The notes under the pieces: model-generated
Told to the model about the DNA's origin: nothing
The model's database searches: none
Seen by the model: the letters and a program-made list of their open reading frames with translations, nothing else
Source: a virus
DNA length: 64,000 nt
Reading direction: 5' to 3' (one strand)
Virus record (IMG/VR): IMGVR_UViG_3300022921_000002
Coordinates: 1 to 64,000 of that record
Made by a program: the position numbers and the translations under genes
Shown here: positions 27,401 through 38,600 of the stretch, in pieces
Position numbering within the stretch: position 1 is the first letter of the stretch
Layout: the number at the start of each line of letters is the position of its first letter

Positions 27401-29217
27401 CCTTGCCAACCTTGCGTTCCTTGAGTACCTTGGAAACCTTCATCACCTTGAATACCTGTTGTACCTTGGAAACCCTGAGTACCCTGATTACCTTTATCAC
27501 CATATGGGATAAAATCAATAATTGCAGTAGCACCATATGATGCTACCGCACCTGTATTCCAACTTGTACCTGGTGAAACATCAGTTCCGCCCAAAGTACT
27601 TCGGTCAACATAGGTAATATCAAAGTGTCCCCAGTCAGTTGGACCTGAATCCCAAGTCCAATTTGTGAAGTTATAAATTAGGAATTCGTAATTACCGTTT
27701 CCTACATTCTTTGGTGTTCTAATAAAGATTGAACCTTTTGGAGAACTTGTAAGTGTATCAAGGAAATCAAACAATCCATCTACTCGGCGACCTGTATGTG
27801 TGAGGTCATCAATATACAACTTATCAGCTTGAGTAACATCAGCGTTATTAAGTAACCAACCGTTTAATCCCGGGAAACCTTCAGTTGTTGACGAATTAAA
27901 ATCCCACTCAAATGTCAGACCACCACTATAACCGATTTCACCTTGGAAACCTTGGAAGCCTTGAACACCTTGGTAACCTTGTGTACCCTGTAATCCTTGC
28001 GGACCTTGAACACCTTGGAAACCTTGAACACCGTCGTTTCCTTGAATACCTGTTGTACCTTGGAAACCTTGAACACCTTGGTCACCTGATTGGTCAAGGG
28101 CAACAACCAATGGATATGATGTTGTTATACCTGGAGTTGGAAAATCGGCAGTTTGCCAATTTGCTCGAGTAGCAGGACCGCCGATATATGTAACATCCAA
28201 TTCAAAATAATTAAATGGATCTGTACCTTTTTCAGTAATTTCTTGTACTGAGAATATAAGATAATATGCTGGTTCGTCACGTTTAGTTATTTTGATATAT
28301 GCTTTATTTGCCGATGTTGATAAATCAATTGCACGGAAATAGTCAACCAAATCTACATTATAAGTATCGTCTCTATTAAACCATAGTTTGGTAGCACTTG
28401 CAATAACTGTGTTGTTTGTATTAAATGACCCACCTGTTGGATTTTGATCTGTTACTTCTGTACCGAGTGTATAGTCAATGACCATTCCTGAGTCGGTACC
28501 ATTCCAACCTTGTGTACCTTGAAAACCTAAGTCACCTTGGATACCTGTTGTACCTTGGATCGACTGCGGACCTTGAACGCCTTGTGGACCCTGAACTCCT
28601 TGTAACCCTTGCGGACCTTGAACGCCTTGGTCACCTTGCAATCCTTGTGGTCCTTGAACACCTTGCAATCCTTGGACGCCTTGTGTGCCTTGATAACCTT
28701 GTGTACCTTGGAAACCACGATAACCGCGTGAGCCTTGAATACCTTCTTGTCCTTGGTCGCCTTGTAAACCTTGGTCACCTTGAACACCTTGGAAACCTTG
28801 AACACCACGGAATGATCCAATGTTAACCCAATTCGTTCCATCCCAAATCCAGAGTTCATCATCTGCTTCATCAATTACACCTTCGCCGATATTTGGTGTT
28901 GGGAATGCTGCAGTAAGTGTTGCTTGTGGATCACCGCCTGAATCTACATCAGCAACCGATCCTAAGATTGTAAACCCCGGACCGTAATCACCTTGTAGGC
29001 CTTGGTCACCTTGAATACCAGTAAATCCTTGAGTACCTTGTGGTCCTGTACCCATATCTTGCCATACAGTACCATTTGAATACTTCATTGTGCCGTTGTC
29101 GGCATATACAATAGATCCTTCAAACGGAGCTGGATCCAACCCTATCGGAAATGCTTGTGGAATACCATGACCGAGGGTAACGGTCCTAGCTCGCATTGAC
29201 TTGAACCTAGTCGACAT
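24478..29217 (-). CDS. Collagen-like tail fibre with cupredoxin-like domain and S74 chaperone
   Basis: This 1579-residue protein is built from blocks of Gly-X-Y repeats in which Y is most often Gln (GTQGFQG, GLQGVQG): about residues 57-80, 135-242, 375-432, 570-675, 770-840 and 960-1330. Between them lie three related domains of about 110 residues (near 240-375, 433-570 and 840-955) and one cupredoxin-like domain (about 676-768) with HPFKIRTSAGG and YQCSIHSGMVG, giving candidate copper ligands His710, Cys754, His757 and Met760. The C-terminus is an S74 chaperone: QSDVRTKTNIETI with predicted Ser1492 and Lys1497, then GVIAQEVEEILPEVIN and VAYGNIVGLLIEA. The protein should form a long trimeric triple-helical shaft. 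Its ATG overlaps the end of the upstream gene by 11 bp; an intrinsic terminator follows its stop. Confidence 0.88.
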   Translation of the reverse strand: MSTRFKSMRARTVTLGHGIPQAFPIGLDPAPFEGSIVYADNGTMKYSNGTVWQDMGTGPQGTQGFTGIQGDQGLQGDYGPGFTILGSVADVDSGGDPQATLTAAFPTPNIGEGVIDEADDELWIWDGTNWVNIGSFRGVQGFQGVQGDQGLQGDQGQEGIQGSRGYRGFQGTQGYQGTQGVQGLQGVQGPQGLQGDQGVQGPQGLQGVQGPQGVQGPQSIQGTTGIQGDLGFQGTQGWNGTDSGMVIDYTLGTEVTDQNPTGGSFNTNNTVIASATKLWFNRDDTYNVDLVDYFRAIDLSTSANKAYIKITKRDEPAYYLIFSVQEITEKGTDPFNYFELDVTYIGGPATRANWQTADFPTPGITTSYPLVVALDQSGDQGVQGFQGTTGIQGNDGVQGFQGVQGPQGLQGTQGYQGVQGFQGFQGEIGYSGGLTFEWDFNSSTTEGFPGLNGWLLNNADVTQADKLYIDDLTHTGRRVDGLFDFLDTLTSSPKGSIFIRTPKNVGNGNYEFLIYNFTNWTWDSGPTDWGHFDITYVDRSTLGGTDVSPGTSWNTGAVASYGATAIIDFIPYGDKGNQGTQGFQGTTGIQGDEGFQGTQGTQGWQGTQGFQGTQGWQGTQGFQGFTGIQGDEGSQGTQGFQGAQGTQGFQGDQGTQGFQGYQGVQGMEGGREFVVTNTGSTSYEIDGVTQPNLHLLRGFTYTFDLNVSGHPFKIRTSAGGSDYTNGITIVGNDETGRLIFRVPFNAPATLVYQCSIHSGMVGNIFTSEVGPQGTQGLQGDQGVQGPQGLQGVQGPQGTQGWQGTQGWQGTQGDLGNQGTQGPQSIQGTTGIQGDLGPAGEFGGMTLDYTFSTATDTSDPGVGLLKFNAANIASATEMRIDDRDDSFTDVQAFLRTTDEPTSTIKGFFRVIDGTTTSNYVAFRINDVIERSGFFEYDCTFLTGSVTSFGNNSDVRITFARTGDKGDTGLQGIQGPQGTQGVQGDEGGVGLQGTQGPQGLQGDAGEEGAQGTAGDGNQGIQGPQGPQGTTGQDGATGGDGFQGVQGLQGTQGFQGDLGFQGFQGAGGVGSAGSQGTQGAQGLQGDQGVQGEVGPAGFGAQGIQGTQGFTGAQGETGTGIQGTQGPQGIGAQGSLGNDGAQGIQGTQGIQGFGIQGTQGVQGVDGQGADGTQGPQGVQGLQGTSGEEGQGGLQGTQGTIGDDGIQGPGGEGNQGIQGIQGGPGVQGEGGGGGSQGIQGVQGIQSTQGPQGLSGGGGTQGPQGVQGPPGDDGLQGFTGAGTQGVQGVQGFQGGAGPQGIQGVGQDGIQGNQGPQGPQGIIGADGIQGMQGIQGDADAQAIETNDLYGTALQGSPLFLTMTQAGGGAQPLYATLSPNPGGESNFFYTGTDDELTVENLNVDGNLVVTGTLNGGSGDFLEASVSDVKTGGELRFQNDLQLAFGSSIGGALLYASADAEVQLNMDTGIDYTIRDNGTLRFTFDMGTGNFTSTGDINAQSDVRTKTNIETITDALNKVLSMRGVTYERKAELGNVKLGVIAQEVEEILPEVINTTDDGMKAVAYGNIVGLLIEAIKDLKEEVDNLNQ
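25228..26338 (-). repeat. Longest collagen-like Gly-X-Gln repeat block
   Basis: About 370 residues of uninterrupted Gly-X-Y triplets are encoded by imperfect 9-bp units seen on the plus strand as CCTTGNNNN. Shorter blocks of the same kind lie near 26697-26912, 27217-27509, 27931-28095, 28495-28816 and 28980-29050. The third-position variation between units shows they are old repeats, not a recent expansion. Confidence 0.9.
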
Positions 29218-29662
29218 CGTATTCCTCCGCTTGGCCTAATGTGAATGATAAAGTTGCATCTAATGTTGTATTAGCACTTGATTTAACTTCTAACGTATCA
29301 CCCGAGGCAAAGAATTGTCCGTTAAGTGGGATTGGTATTGTATCATATCCAGGTACGGGCATTTCCCGTACTAGGTAAAATTCTAAGTTTTCAGAGTAAC
29401 GATAAATTTTTACATCAACCGTCGCGGTATTTGTTGTCTTGTTTGCAACAATCAACGGTGAGATAACTTCGCCAACACCTGGCTCAATTGTTGTTGAACC
29501 ACCAAATACAAGTTCAGGTACTTTAAATTGAGGTACCGTGATAACTTCTTGCCAGTTCGTGGATAGTTCTAAATTTTTGCCGACGGGCAAAGCGTCAGGC
29601 GCCTGAGTAGTCACAACAATTGTGATACCAGTGTTTGAGTCGACGTATGATTCAAATGACAT
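29207..29662 (-). CDS. Small beta-rich structural protein, 151 residues
   Basis: I do not recognise a named family. The protein begins MSFESYVDSNTGITIVVTTQ and contains ELSTNWQEVITVPQFKVPEL, IVANKTTNTATVDVKIYRYS, YLVREMPVPGYDTIPIPLNG and a final LEVKSSANTTLDATLSFTLG. The run of strands with a V-P-x-Y-x-T/S-I-P-x-P core resembles small beta-sandwich virion proteins that marine phages encode next to fibre genes. It lies between the 3666-residue protein (12-bp gap) and the collagen-like fibre, whose start it overlaps by 11 bp, so the three are probably co-translated. I infer an adaptor or decoration protein; there is no catalytic motif. Confidence 0.65.
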   Translation of the reverse strand: MSFESYVDSNTGITIVVTTQAPDALPVGKNLELSTNWQEVITVPQFKVPELVFGGSTTIEPGVGEVISPLIVANKTTNTATVDVKIYRYSENLEFYLVREMPVPGYDTIPIPLNGQFFASGDTLEVKSSANTTLDATLSFTLGQAEEYDVD

Positions 29663-29674
29663 TTTTTATTTCCT

Positions 29675-32600
29675 TTATACTACAGCGCGGCTGTTAGATG
29701 CTCGTCTTGCAAGTTTACGAACCGATGATGTAAACGGCCGGCCTTCAATTCGACCTGTTCTACCGTTAATTCTTAATCCTCTTGCAAAGTATTGGTTGTT
29801 AAGTTCGTCTGCACCTGACCAACGAACCCTACCGCCATCTTCTGAAAGTACAGATGCAATAGCAGAGATCGGCAAGCCGAGGTTTCTAAAGTTAATTGGG
29901 AGCGCATTTCTGTTAACACCTGCCGAAGCACCGTTAAACTGGTGAGCAATTGATTCAACAAGTGAACCAAAGGTCAATACACTCGGTCTTAGGACAGACG
30001 CACGAAGAACATCGTCAAACAAACCATCAATCATTGCATCGTGGTCTATATCTGGTGTGTAATTCGTTTTAATAAATGTTTTCATTCTTGTCCATGCCTG
30101 ATAGAATGATACAAGTAGATCCACGTTATTAGCTCCATCTGTTTGCCATGCTGTTCCGTCCCAATAGTAAATAGTACCGTCATACCTATTTCCGGCATAA
30201 TCCGTTGATACTATATATGCGTGATTTGGTTTTTGTCCAGTGACATTACTCAATGCGCCCAATCCGTTCAGTGTACCTTGGAAACTTAATCCTGGTGTTG
30301 TTGGATTGAATACTGGGAACACGTGCTTACCATTGTAATCGAAGAATGCTGCTGCATATGTTCTTGTGGATGTTTGACTTCCATCTTGACCTGTAACGAT
30401 ATTTTGGAATTTAAAGTCATTTGCCACTGATTGCAACAAGTTACCTGCGTCACGGCGAGTCAAGTTAATATCAAAGAATTTATAATTCTGTCCAACAAAT
30501 CTTACAGTCTCAACAGACAATTTCTTTCTGTTGGCAATAAGGATTTCTCGAGCAAATTTAAACACTTTATTATCTTCCCAGTCAAAGTCAGGTAGGATTG
30601 TTGGTCCAAAGTCTTTTTCATCTTTGTTCAGGAACGAGCGATAATAGATATCGGCAAGGTCATAAACGTGTTGTGCTTCAACTGCTGTTGTTGACTCACC
30701 TTTAATAGAAACACCTGGTAGTGTTTCAAGAAGTGCGTCACGAGCAATCTCACCTAATTTACGGTATGCTTTTGCAGTTGGCACACGTTGATCTTCTGGG
30801 ATACGATATACGTTGTTCCAAAAGTAGAATGCCGCATTCCATTTAGAAGCAGATGTTCCGCCGTAGTTCAGGTCATATGCAAATGCGTCAACAAGATATC
30901 CTGCATCTCGGCGACACTTAACTTTGTTATAATCCAATACATTATAAGTAGTATTTATCCAATTTGTTACATCGTCTGCGAGGATATCCAAATTATCATC
31001 AATTTCTTTACCCGCCCAAACAAGGCTGTTATCAATCCATGAAGTATCAGGTTCAATAATTTCAGGAATACCATCAATGCTATCACGGCGGATTGCATCT
31101 TCAATAATACGGATCATATCGGCAACATATTCACCTTCAACCGCAGTTGCTGGTGCACCTGATATATCTTGTGCTTGTCTTGTAACAATTGCTTTTCTGA
31201 TTGCACCTTCTGTTGCTGATACAAATGTATGAGCTTTATCAACACCTGCCGGTCCGGCATTCATTGTAATTGTGGTACCGTCAACAAATTCAACTCTACA
31301 TGGTTTACCATCTGCCCATTCATCACCGCCAACACGTGGGTGAGAAATCTCAATCGGTGTAGGATCAACATCTGATGTTGGGCAAGAGAATGTAATGCCC
31401 AAGTTATCAAATGTTACAAAGTCACCTGCTTCAATGTTATGAGAACCGATTGTTGCTGTCATCATACCAGTAAGTGGATCATAAACTACATTTGTTGGAG
31501 TGTAACCGTAATTGGTTGGTGTTTGCTCCTGAACAACTGCTGATACCACATCTGCCATTACAGTATATAGATCTGCGGTTTGCTGACGTTGGTCATATGG
31601 CAGTACGCTTGTTGCGTTTCTAAAGTAGAACTGTGCAGATTGCACCGATGCAAAGTTGGTTGAGTAGTTAACGTCATGTGATATAGCATCTACAAGGATA
31701 CCAATGTCACGGCGACATTTCTGTTTCGGATAACTGATACCATTCCAATTGTTTGTGATATAATTAATAACCGATGTTGCAAGAGCAGGAATTGAATCTT
31801 CAATTGCTTCTTTTGCTGTGATAAGATCAGATTGGATCCAATTTGTAAATGGTGGCACCTCTAATGGAATACCTTTTTCATCATTATCATCTGCAATATT
31901 TGCAACAATCCATGCCAAGTTTTTAGCTTCAGTTGCAATTGTTCTTCTTGCTGCAAGATGAGATGTATCTTGTTTGATAAGGTTTCCTGTTACTTGTGAA
32001 ACCGCATTTGGTAATGCTGATACGAATGTATGAGCACCGCCTGCAGCAGGACCAACATTAACAGTAATAGTTGTTGATGATGTTGCAAGTACAGGAATTG
32101 CACGGAGGTATGCAGGATGGTGCGGTTGTGGCGCTGCGTGGTTTGTTGTGTTTCCATCCATGTCACAAGTAAATGTCATACCATCTTCAGTTAGCATAAC
32201 ATGGTCATTAGTTGTTAACTCATGCTGACCAATTGTGATTACAATTTCACCAGTTACGTTATCGTATACTGCAGTTGTTGGTGTATATTTTGCACCAAAT
32301 TCAACAGGTACCAATTCATTTCTGGTTACGTGCTCAACAATTTCACCGAGTCGAGTAAATGCCATTCTTGTTGCATCACGTTGATCTGTTGGTAATAGGT
32401 TAACTGCATTTTTGAAATACAATCCTGCGGCATTTACCATTGCTGAATTACCACCGTATTGAATATCGTGGCAAATCGCATCAATGATATAACCTGTATC
32501 ACGGAAACAACGGTCACGGTCATACTCGAGGTAGTTGAATGTTGTTTTTAGATAATCAGTAATTGTTGATTGTAATGCGTCTTTTCTTGAACCAATCAAT

Positions 32601-35600
32601 GCTGCTTCGGTTTCATAATCGTAAGATGCAGCACCAACTGCTCCTGCGAATACTTCAATATCATCTGGCATATCAACCAATGAGTCGGCAGCAATTACAG
32701 TTGCAATAATTTCCCAAAGATCTTGCATATCATTTCCGATTGCCGCAGCAACAGGACCGAATACTTTATTTTGGATTACAGTGTTACCTGCTGATGGTGT
32801 AACATCAATCTTAAGGATTAAGTCACGAGAAACATCACCGAGGTGTGTATATAATGCGGCAGTAGGTGCACGTTGATCTGCGGACAATGTTGATAGTCCG
32901 TTTTCAAAGTACAATTTAGCAACATCAAGCATAGCGGTGTTAGTTACGTGCTGAATGTCATATGATGCCGCATCAGCCATGATGCCAGTATCTCTTTCAC
33001 ATTTAGCAGTATCGTATGACAATGATGGGTAATTAGCTGCAACCCATGCTGTTGCTTCAGCCTGCAAGAATGCGCGGTTCAATTGTAATGCTTGTCTTGC
33101 GTTTATATTATTTGACCCACGGTTTCCTGTACCGTAATCATAGTTTGTACCGTCAGGTGTGTAATCGTTTACCATTGCGGTAATAATATTACTGAAGGAA
33201 TTCTGAGCTCTTGTTAATGCCACACCGGTCAATCTTGACTCAATGTCTTTTTGTATATATTGAATTCCTTCAATTGTTTCGGCAAGTTGGTCTTCAATAA
33301 CCTTATCAGCTCCTACAGTACCAATGCGGTACGATTTGCCTACGTACTTACCATTATAGTTTGAACCTGTTTGAACATCTCTTCTAACTGCGTCAAGGAT
33401 AAATCCTGCATCACGAGCACATTTGTTTTCATCAAATGTATAGAATTCGTCATCAATATAATTAACGATTTCATTTTGAATAAACTCACGGTTCATGGCA
33501 AGTGATTGTCTTGCGTATGTTCTTGATGGTTCCATCAATGGTTTTGATGTAACCGCAGGTATTTTGATAGGTGAGAAATCATCAACTGTTTGTGCGATAA
33601 TTTCAACAAGATCGTGGGCACGAGAACCAGTTGCAACATCCGCCGCTGGGATAGATGTTGTATCTTGTACTCTTACATTACCTGTTGTCGCTGTTACAGT
33701 GATAGCACGAGAAACTTCATCAATAACATCAGCAAGGTGTTGATATGCTAATCTTGTCGGTCCTCTTTGCTCAGGTGGTAATGTATTAACTGCACCAAGG
33801 AAGTAATAATTTGCAGAATGTACTGTCGCGGCATCTCCGCCGTATTCCAAATCTTCGGTGATTGCGTCAACAATGTAACCAATATCACGGTAACATTTAG
33901 CTTCGTTATATGCAAGACCTGAATATGTCACAGCAATCAAATCAATGATTTCTGTTTGATATTTTGGTTTTGATCCACCAATTAATCTTGCTTCTGATAT
34001 GATTGTTGTGCCGTATGCCGATGTTGGTTTTGGCTCAATAACTGTAGGAACAGTGCCATCGTTATTTCTGATTGTTTGGCCTACACCGTCAAACAGATTA
34101 ACTACTGAACTTGATACCGTCGGTGCAAGTGATCTTCTAATACCGTTTGCTGTTGCTGATACGAAAGTATGTACCTTATCAACCTTAGCGTCACCGACCT
34201 GCATTGTAATTGTTGTTGAAGTTACAGCATCAATTCTAACTGGTTTGTTAAAGATTGGATCAGTTGGGCGTGGGTGTGAGATATTAATTGGCGTAGGATC
34301 AGTTGGTGATGTTGGGCAAGATAGTGTGATTGCATTCTCATCAAAGATAACATAATCGCCAACACTAAATCTATGTCTATCACCAAGAGTAACTTCCATT
34401 ACACCTGTCATATGAGCATATGCAACATCAGTTGCGGTATATGCCTCGGCAACATTTGCTCGGCGGATACAATCAGCATCAGCAGATACGAATGTGTGAG
34501 CACCTGTGTAGCCATTTGCAGACCCGGCATTTACAGTAATTGTAGTTGCATCAGCAGCAGTAATGATAAATTGTTTACGTAAGTTAGGATCCGCGGCATT
34601 TGGATGTGAGTCTGTTCCACCACCGCCAAATCCACAACTGAATGTGATTGATTCAGGATCAATTGTAATTCTATCACCGATAACAAAATTATGAGTACCA
34701 ATTGTTGCTACCATGATACCAGTAACAGGATCATAAGTTGCAGTCGTTGGTGTGTAAGTATCTTCATCAGTTTTAACTTGTGTAACAACACTTTGAAGAT
34801 TATCAACTTCTTCACCACGAACAATTTGACCTGCAATTTTAGCAATGTGGTCATATACTTCTGATGTTGGTACAATTTCATCATCTGCCAAAACAGGTAA
34901 TGCATTTTCAAAATACAGTCTTGAATTATTTACAGTTGATGCAGTTGAACCGTGTTGAACATCCCAAGAAACAGTATCAACAAAGATACCAAGGTCACGC
35001 TCACAAGCAACAGTATCATAAACAAATCCAGGATGGTTTGCTGTGATCCATGCAATTGCTTCTTTTTGGATGAATGATTTATTAAGTTGTAGGATATGGC
35101 GTGCTGCAAATGCATCTTCTGATATTGATTGAATACCAAAGTCGATTGCATCAGCTGCGGCATTACCGTTTGACATAATATCAATGATTTCATCAAATGC
35201 TGCGTCAGAGCGAGCAATTGCTGTTGCATCAGTTAATACGTCAGTGTTAATTTTACCTTTGAGCCATGTGATAGCACCAACAGTTTCTGTTAATTGGTTA
35301 TTAACAACATTGTTAGCACCTACAGTACCGATGCGATAACCCAGACCTGTGTAAACTGCATTATTGTTTGAACCTGTCAAAACGTCACGCATTACAGCGT
35401 TAAGGATATATCCTGTGTCACGCATACATTTTTCTTTATCATAGATGAAGTAATTATCATTCAACCATGCAGTAATTTCTTCTTGAATAAAGGTTTTGTT
35501 TTTCTGCAATTGTCTTGCGGCATACTTACCTTTTTCAGATGAGCTTACTTTAATAATTGAACCTTCTTCAGCAGATACGAATGTGTGAGCACCTGTATAA

Positions 35601-38600
35601 CCACCTGCTGAGCCTGCATTGAATGTAATTGTAGTTGCATCCGCTGCGGTTACTTCTTGTGGGTGTTCGTACATCGGCTCACCGATACGTGGGTGATAGT
35701 CTGTTCCACCGCCATTAAATCCACAACTAAATGCGAAACTCAACGGTTTTGTTTGAACATTATCGCCTACTTCAATATCGTGTCCCGGGATTGTTACAAC
35801 CATGTCACCTGTGTTAGGATCATATGTTGCGTTGGTTGGTGTGTAAGCTTTAACAAATTTTGCTGGGTCAGTAAAGTACAATGCGTGCCCATCAATACAA
35901 TCTTTTGTTGCCGATACGAATGTGTGCGTATTAGCATGCCCGTTAGCATTACCAACATTAACAGTAAATGTTGTTGAAGTTGTTTCTGTAATTCTTACAG
36001 GTTGATTATATGCTGGGTGACCTGGTAATGGTGCAGGATCTGTTCCTACAACACCGCCAACATCACAACTGAATACGATTGACTCGGGAGCAATTGAAAT
36101 CCATTGTCCTACAGGCAAATCATGCTGACCAATTGTTACAACCATTTCACCGTTTACAGGATCGTATGTTACATCTTGTGGTGTATATTTTCCTGTCCAC
36201 ATGCCATCTTCACGAATAGCATTTGTTGTTGCTGATACAAATGTATGAGCAGAAGTATCTTGTGATTTACCAACATTAACTGTGATAGTTGTTGCGGTTC
36301 TTGCGCTGATTTCAACAGGGTTTTCGTATGCAGGATGCTGACGTTCTGTTGTCAAACCATCAGCCAATGCTGATACGAATGTATGTACTCCGCCGCCATC
36401 TGTAACTGCACCAACATTCATTTTCAAAACAAAACCGTTAACTTCATCAATTGTTACAGGCTTATTAAAGAATGGGTGATGTGACTCAGGTGCGGCATGC
36501 TCAGTTACGTTATCATCAAGCTCACAAGTGAATGTGATAGCACCTGGTTTAAATGTTACGGTATCACCTGCTTTTAATTGGTTAGCAGAAATTGTAACCG
36601 TGAACTCACCAGTTGATGGAACGTATGTTGCGGTTGATGGTGTCCATGTTTCAAATGTTGTTGATGGATACGCATGCTGTGAAGTGTTTCCATCAAGAGC
36701 ACAGGTAAATACCATGCTGTTCTTTTCAATACGGATCTTATCACCTACGGCAAAATCGTGAGCACCGATTGTAATTTCAACTACACCGGTTACAGGATTA
36801 TATGCTGCGTCGGTTGGTGTATATTTTTTACCGTTGTTATTCAACAATGCAACCATTTGGTCAAACGATGTGTTAACTCTATCAACTGCAAGTGTATTAC
36901 CTGTTACTGTGTTTGCAGTTTCAGATTTCATATGGTTGATTGAAGCAACAGTTTGCTCAAGTTGTTTTGTAACACTTACTTCACCTGATTTGGAACGGTA
37001 AGCAATACCTGTTTGGTATGCGTTAAAGTTTGTACCTAACAACAAATCTCTTTGAACGGCAGGCATGATATATTCTTTAGTATCTCTTTCACACTTTTTG
37101 CTGTCATAGAAATACCATTGATTTTCTGCCCATCCTTCCATGTAATCCTGGATGAATTCTTTGTTTGCTTGCAATTGCTTACGAGCATTACGTTTATCAG
37201 CAGGGATACCAGCATCATCAGAGAATGTTAATGCTTCACCTAATACGGATACAGATGATGGTTTTGCCGATACGAATGTATGAGCAAAGTTAGCACCTGT
37301 TGTGCCTGCATTGATTGTAATAGTCTTTGCCGAAACTTCATCAATTGGTATAGCACGGCGGTAGTTAAATGTATCACTCTTACGTGGGTGAGAGATTTCT
37401 AACTTGTTGCCATCACTATCACAAGTGAATGTAAATGCTTCATCAGCAATTGTTACGAACTGACCTTTTTGCAAAGTATGGGCACCGATTGTGATAACCA
37501 TTCTTCCTGTATCAGGTTCGTATGTTGCTTTTGTTGGGTTGAATTTTTGAGTTCTTGTGTTATCAAGAATATCAATAATTGTGCTCATTCTATCGTATGA
37601 TCTTTCTGCCATGATTGCAGAGTTTGCTTCGACAAGATCATCGGTAATTTTGCGTAATCTTTCAAATGATCCAACAGTTTCTTCACGTTGATTTTCAACA
37701 ACTGTTTGACCTTGTTTAGAATAATATGCCTGTCCTGCAACTACTGAGTTGTAGTTTGTATCAAGCATTGAGTCCCACTTAACAGCAGGTAGAATATATT
37801 CTTGAATATCACGGCGGCATTTAGCACTATCGTATGAGAAGAATTCGTCATTGTTATCAATCCATTCAACCATTCCATCAATAATAAGTTCACGGTTGTC
37901 TTGGATGATTTCACGAGCAGCTGTTCTTGCAACATTACCTGTATCTGTAAAGAATAGGTCAGATGCATATGACTCGCCATTCTCAAGAATATTTAATGTC
38001 TCATCAAGGGAAACGTTGGCACGAGTATTAACTGCTGCTTCTGAATTGCTAAACAATCTGTTAATTTCTGATTTCAAATGTTCGTTGGCACCAAGAGTTT
38101 CAGTCAACTGCTCGTTTTTAACAACATATGAAATTGGGCTTGAATAAGCAATACCGTTTAGTCGACCCCAATAGTTTGTATTGAGTGCAACGTCATACCC
38201 AACACTATCAATGATAATTCCTGTGTCTCGTTTACATTTTTCAGCATCATAACCTTGATAACCCAAACCACCTTGTGATACTGGTGTTGTCAAATAACCA
38301 ACCATATCTTCAATAATGTCTTGCTTGTTATCCATAAGGGTATCGGCAAATACAGTGTTAGAGAACAGAATTGCTTCATCGGTTGATGATGGTGTAAACA
38401 CTTCAGTTGAGCCTTTAGCTCTCATTGAAATGTCACCAAACTGAGTACCTGAGTTGTTCAAGGTCATTTGACCGCCGTTTAGTGCATAGAATGCTGTACG
38501 AACGAAGATTGACAATGAACCAATACCGTTAACACCTGCACCGTCTCGTGCCACATAACCCATACCGTTTTGAGTACGAGGTGTAAAACCAAAACAAAGA

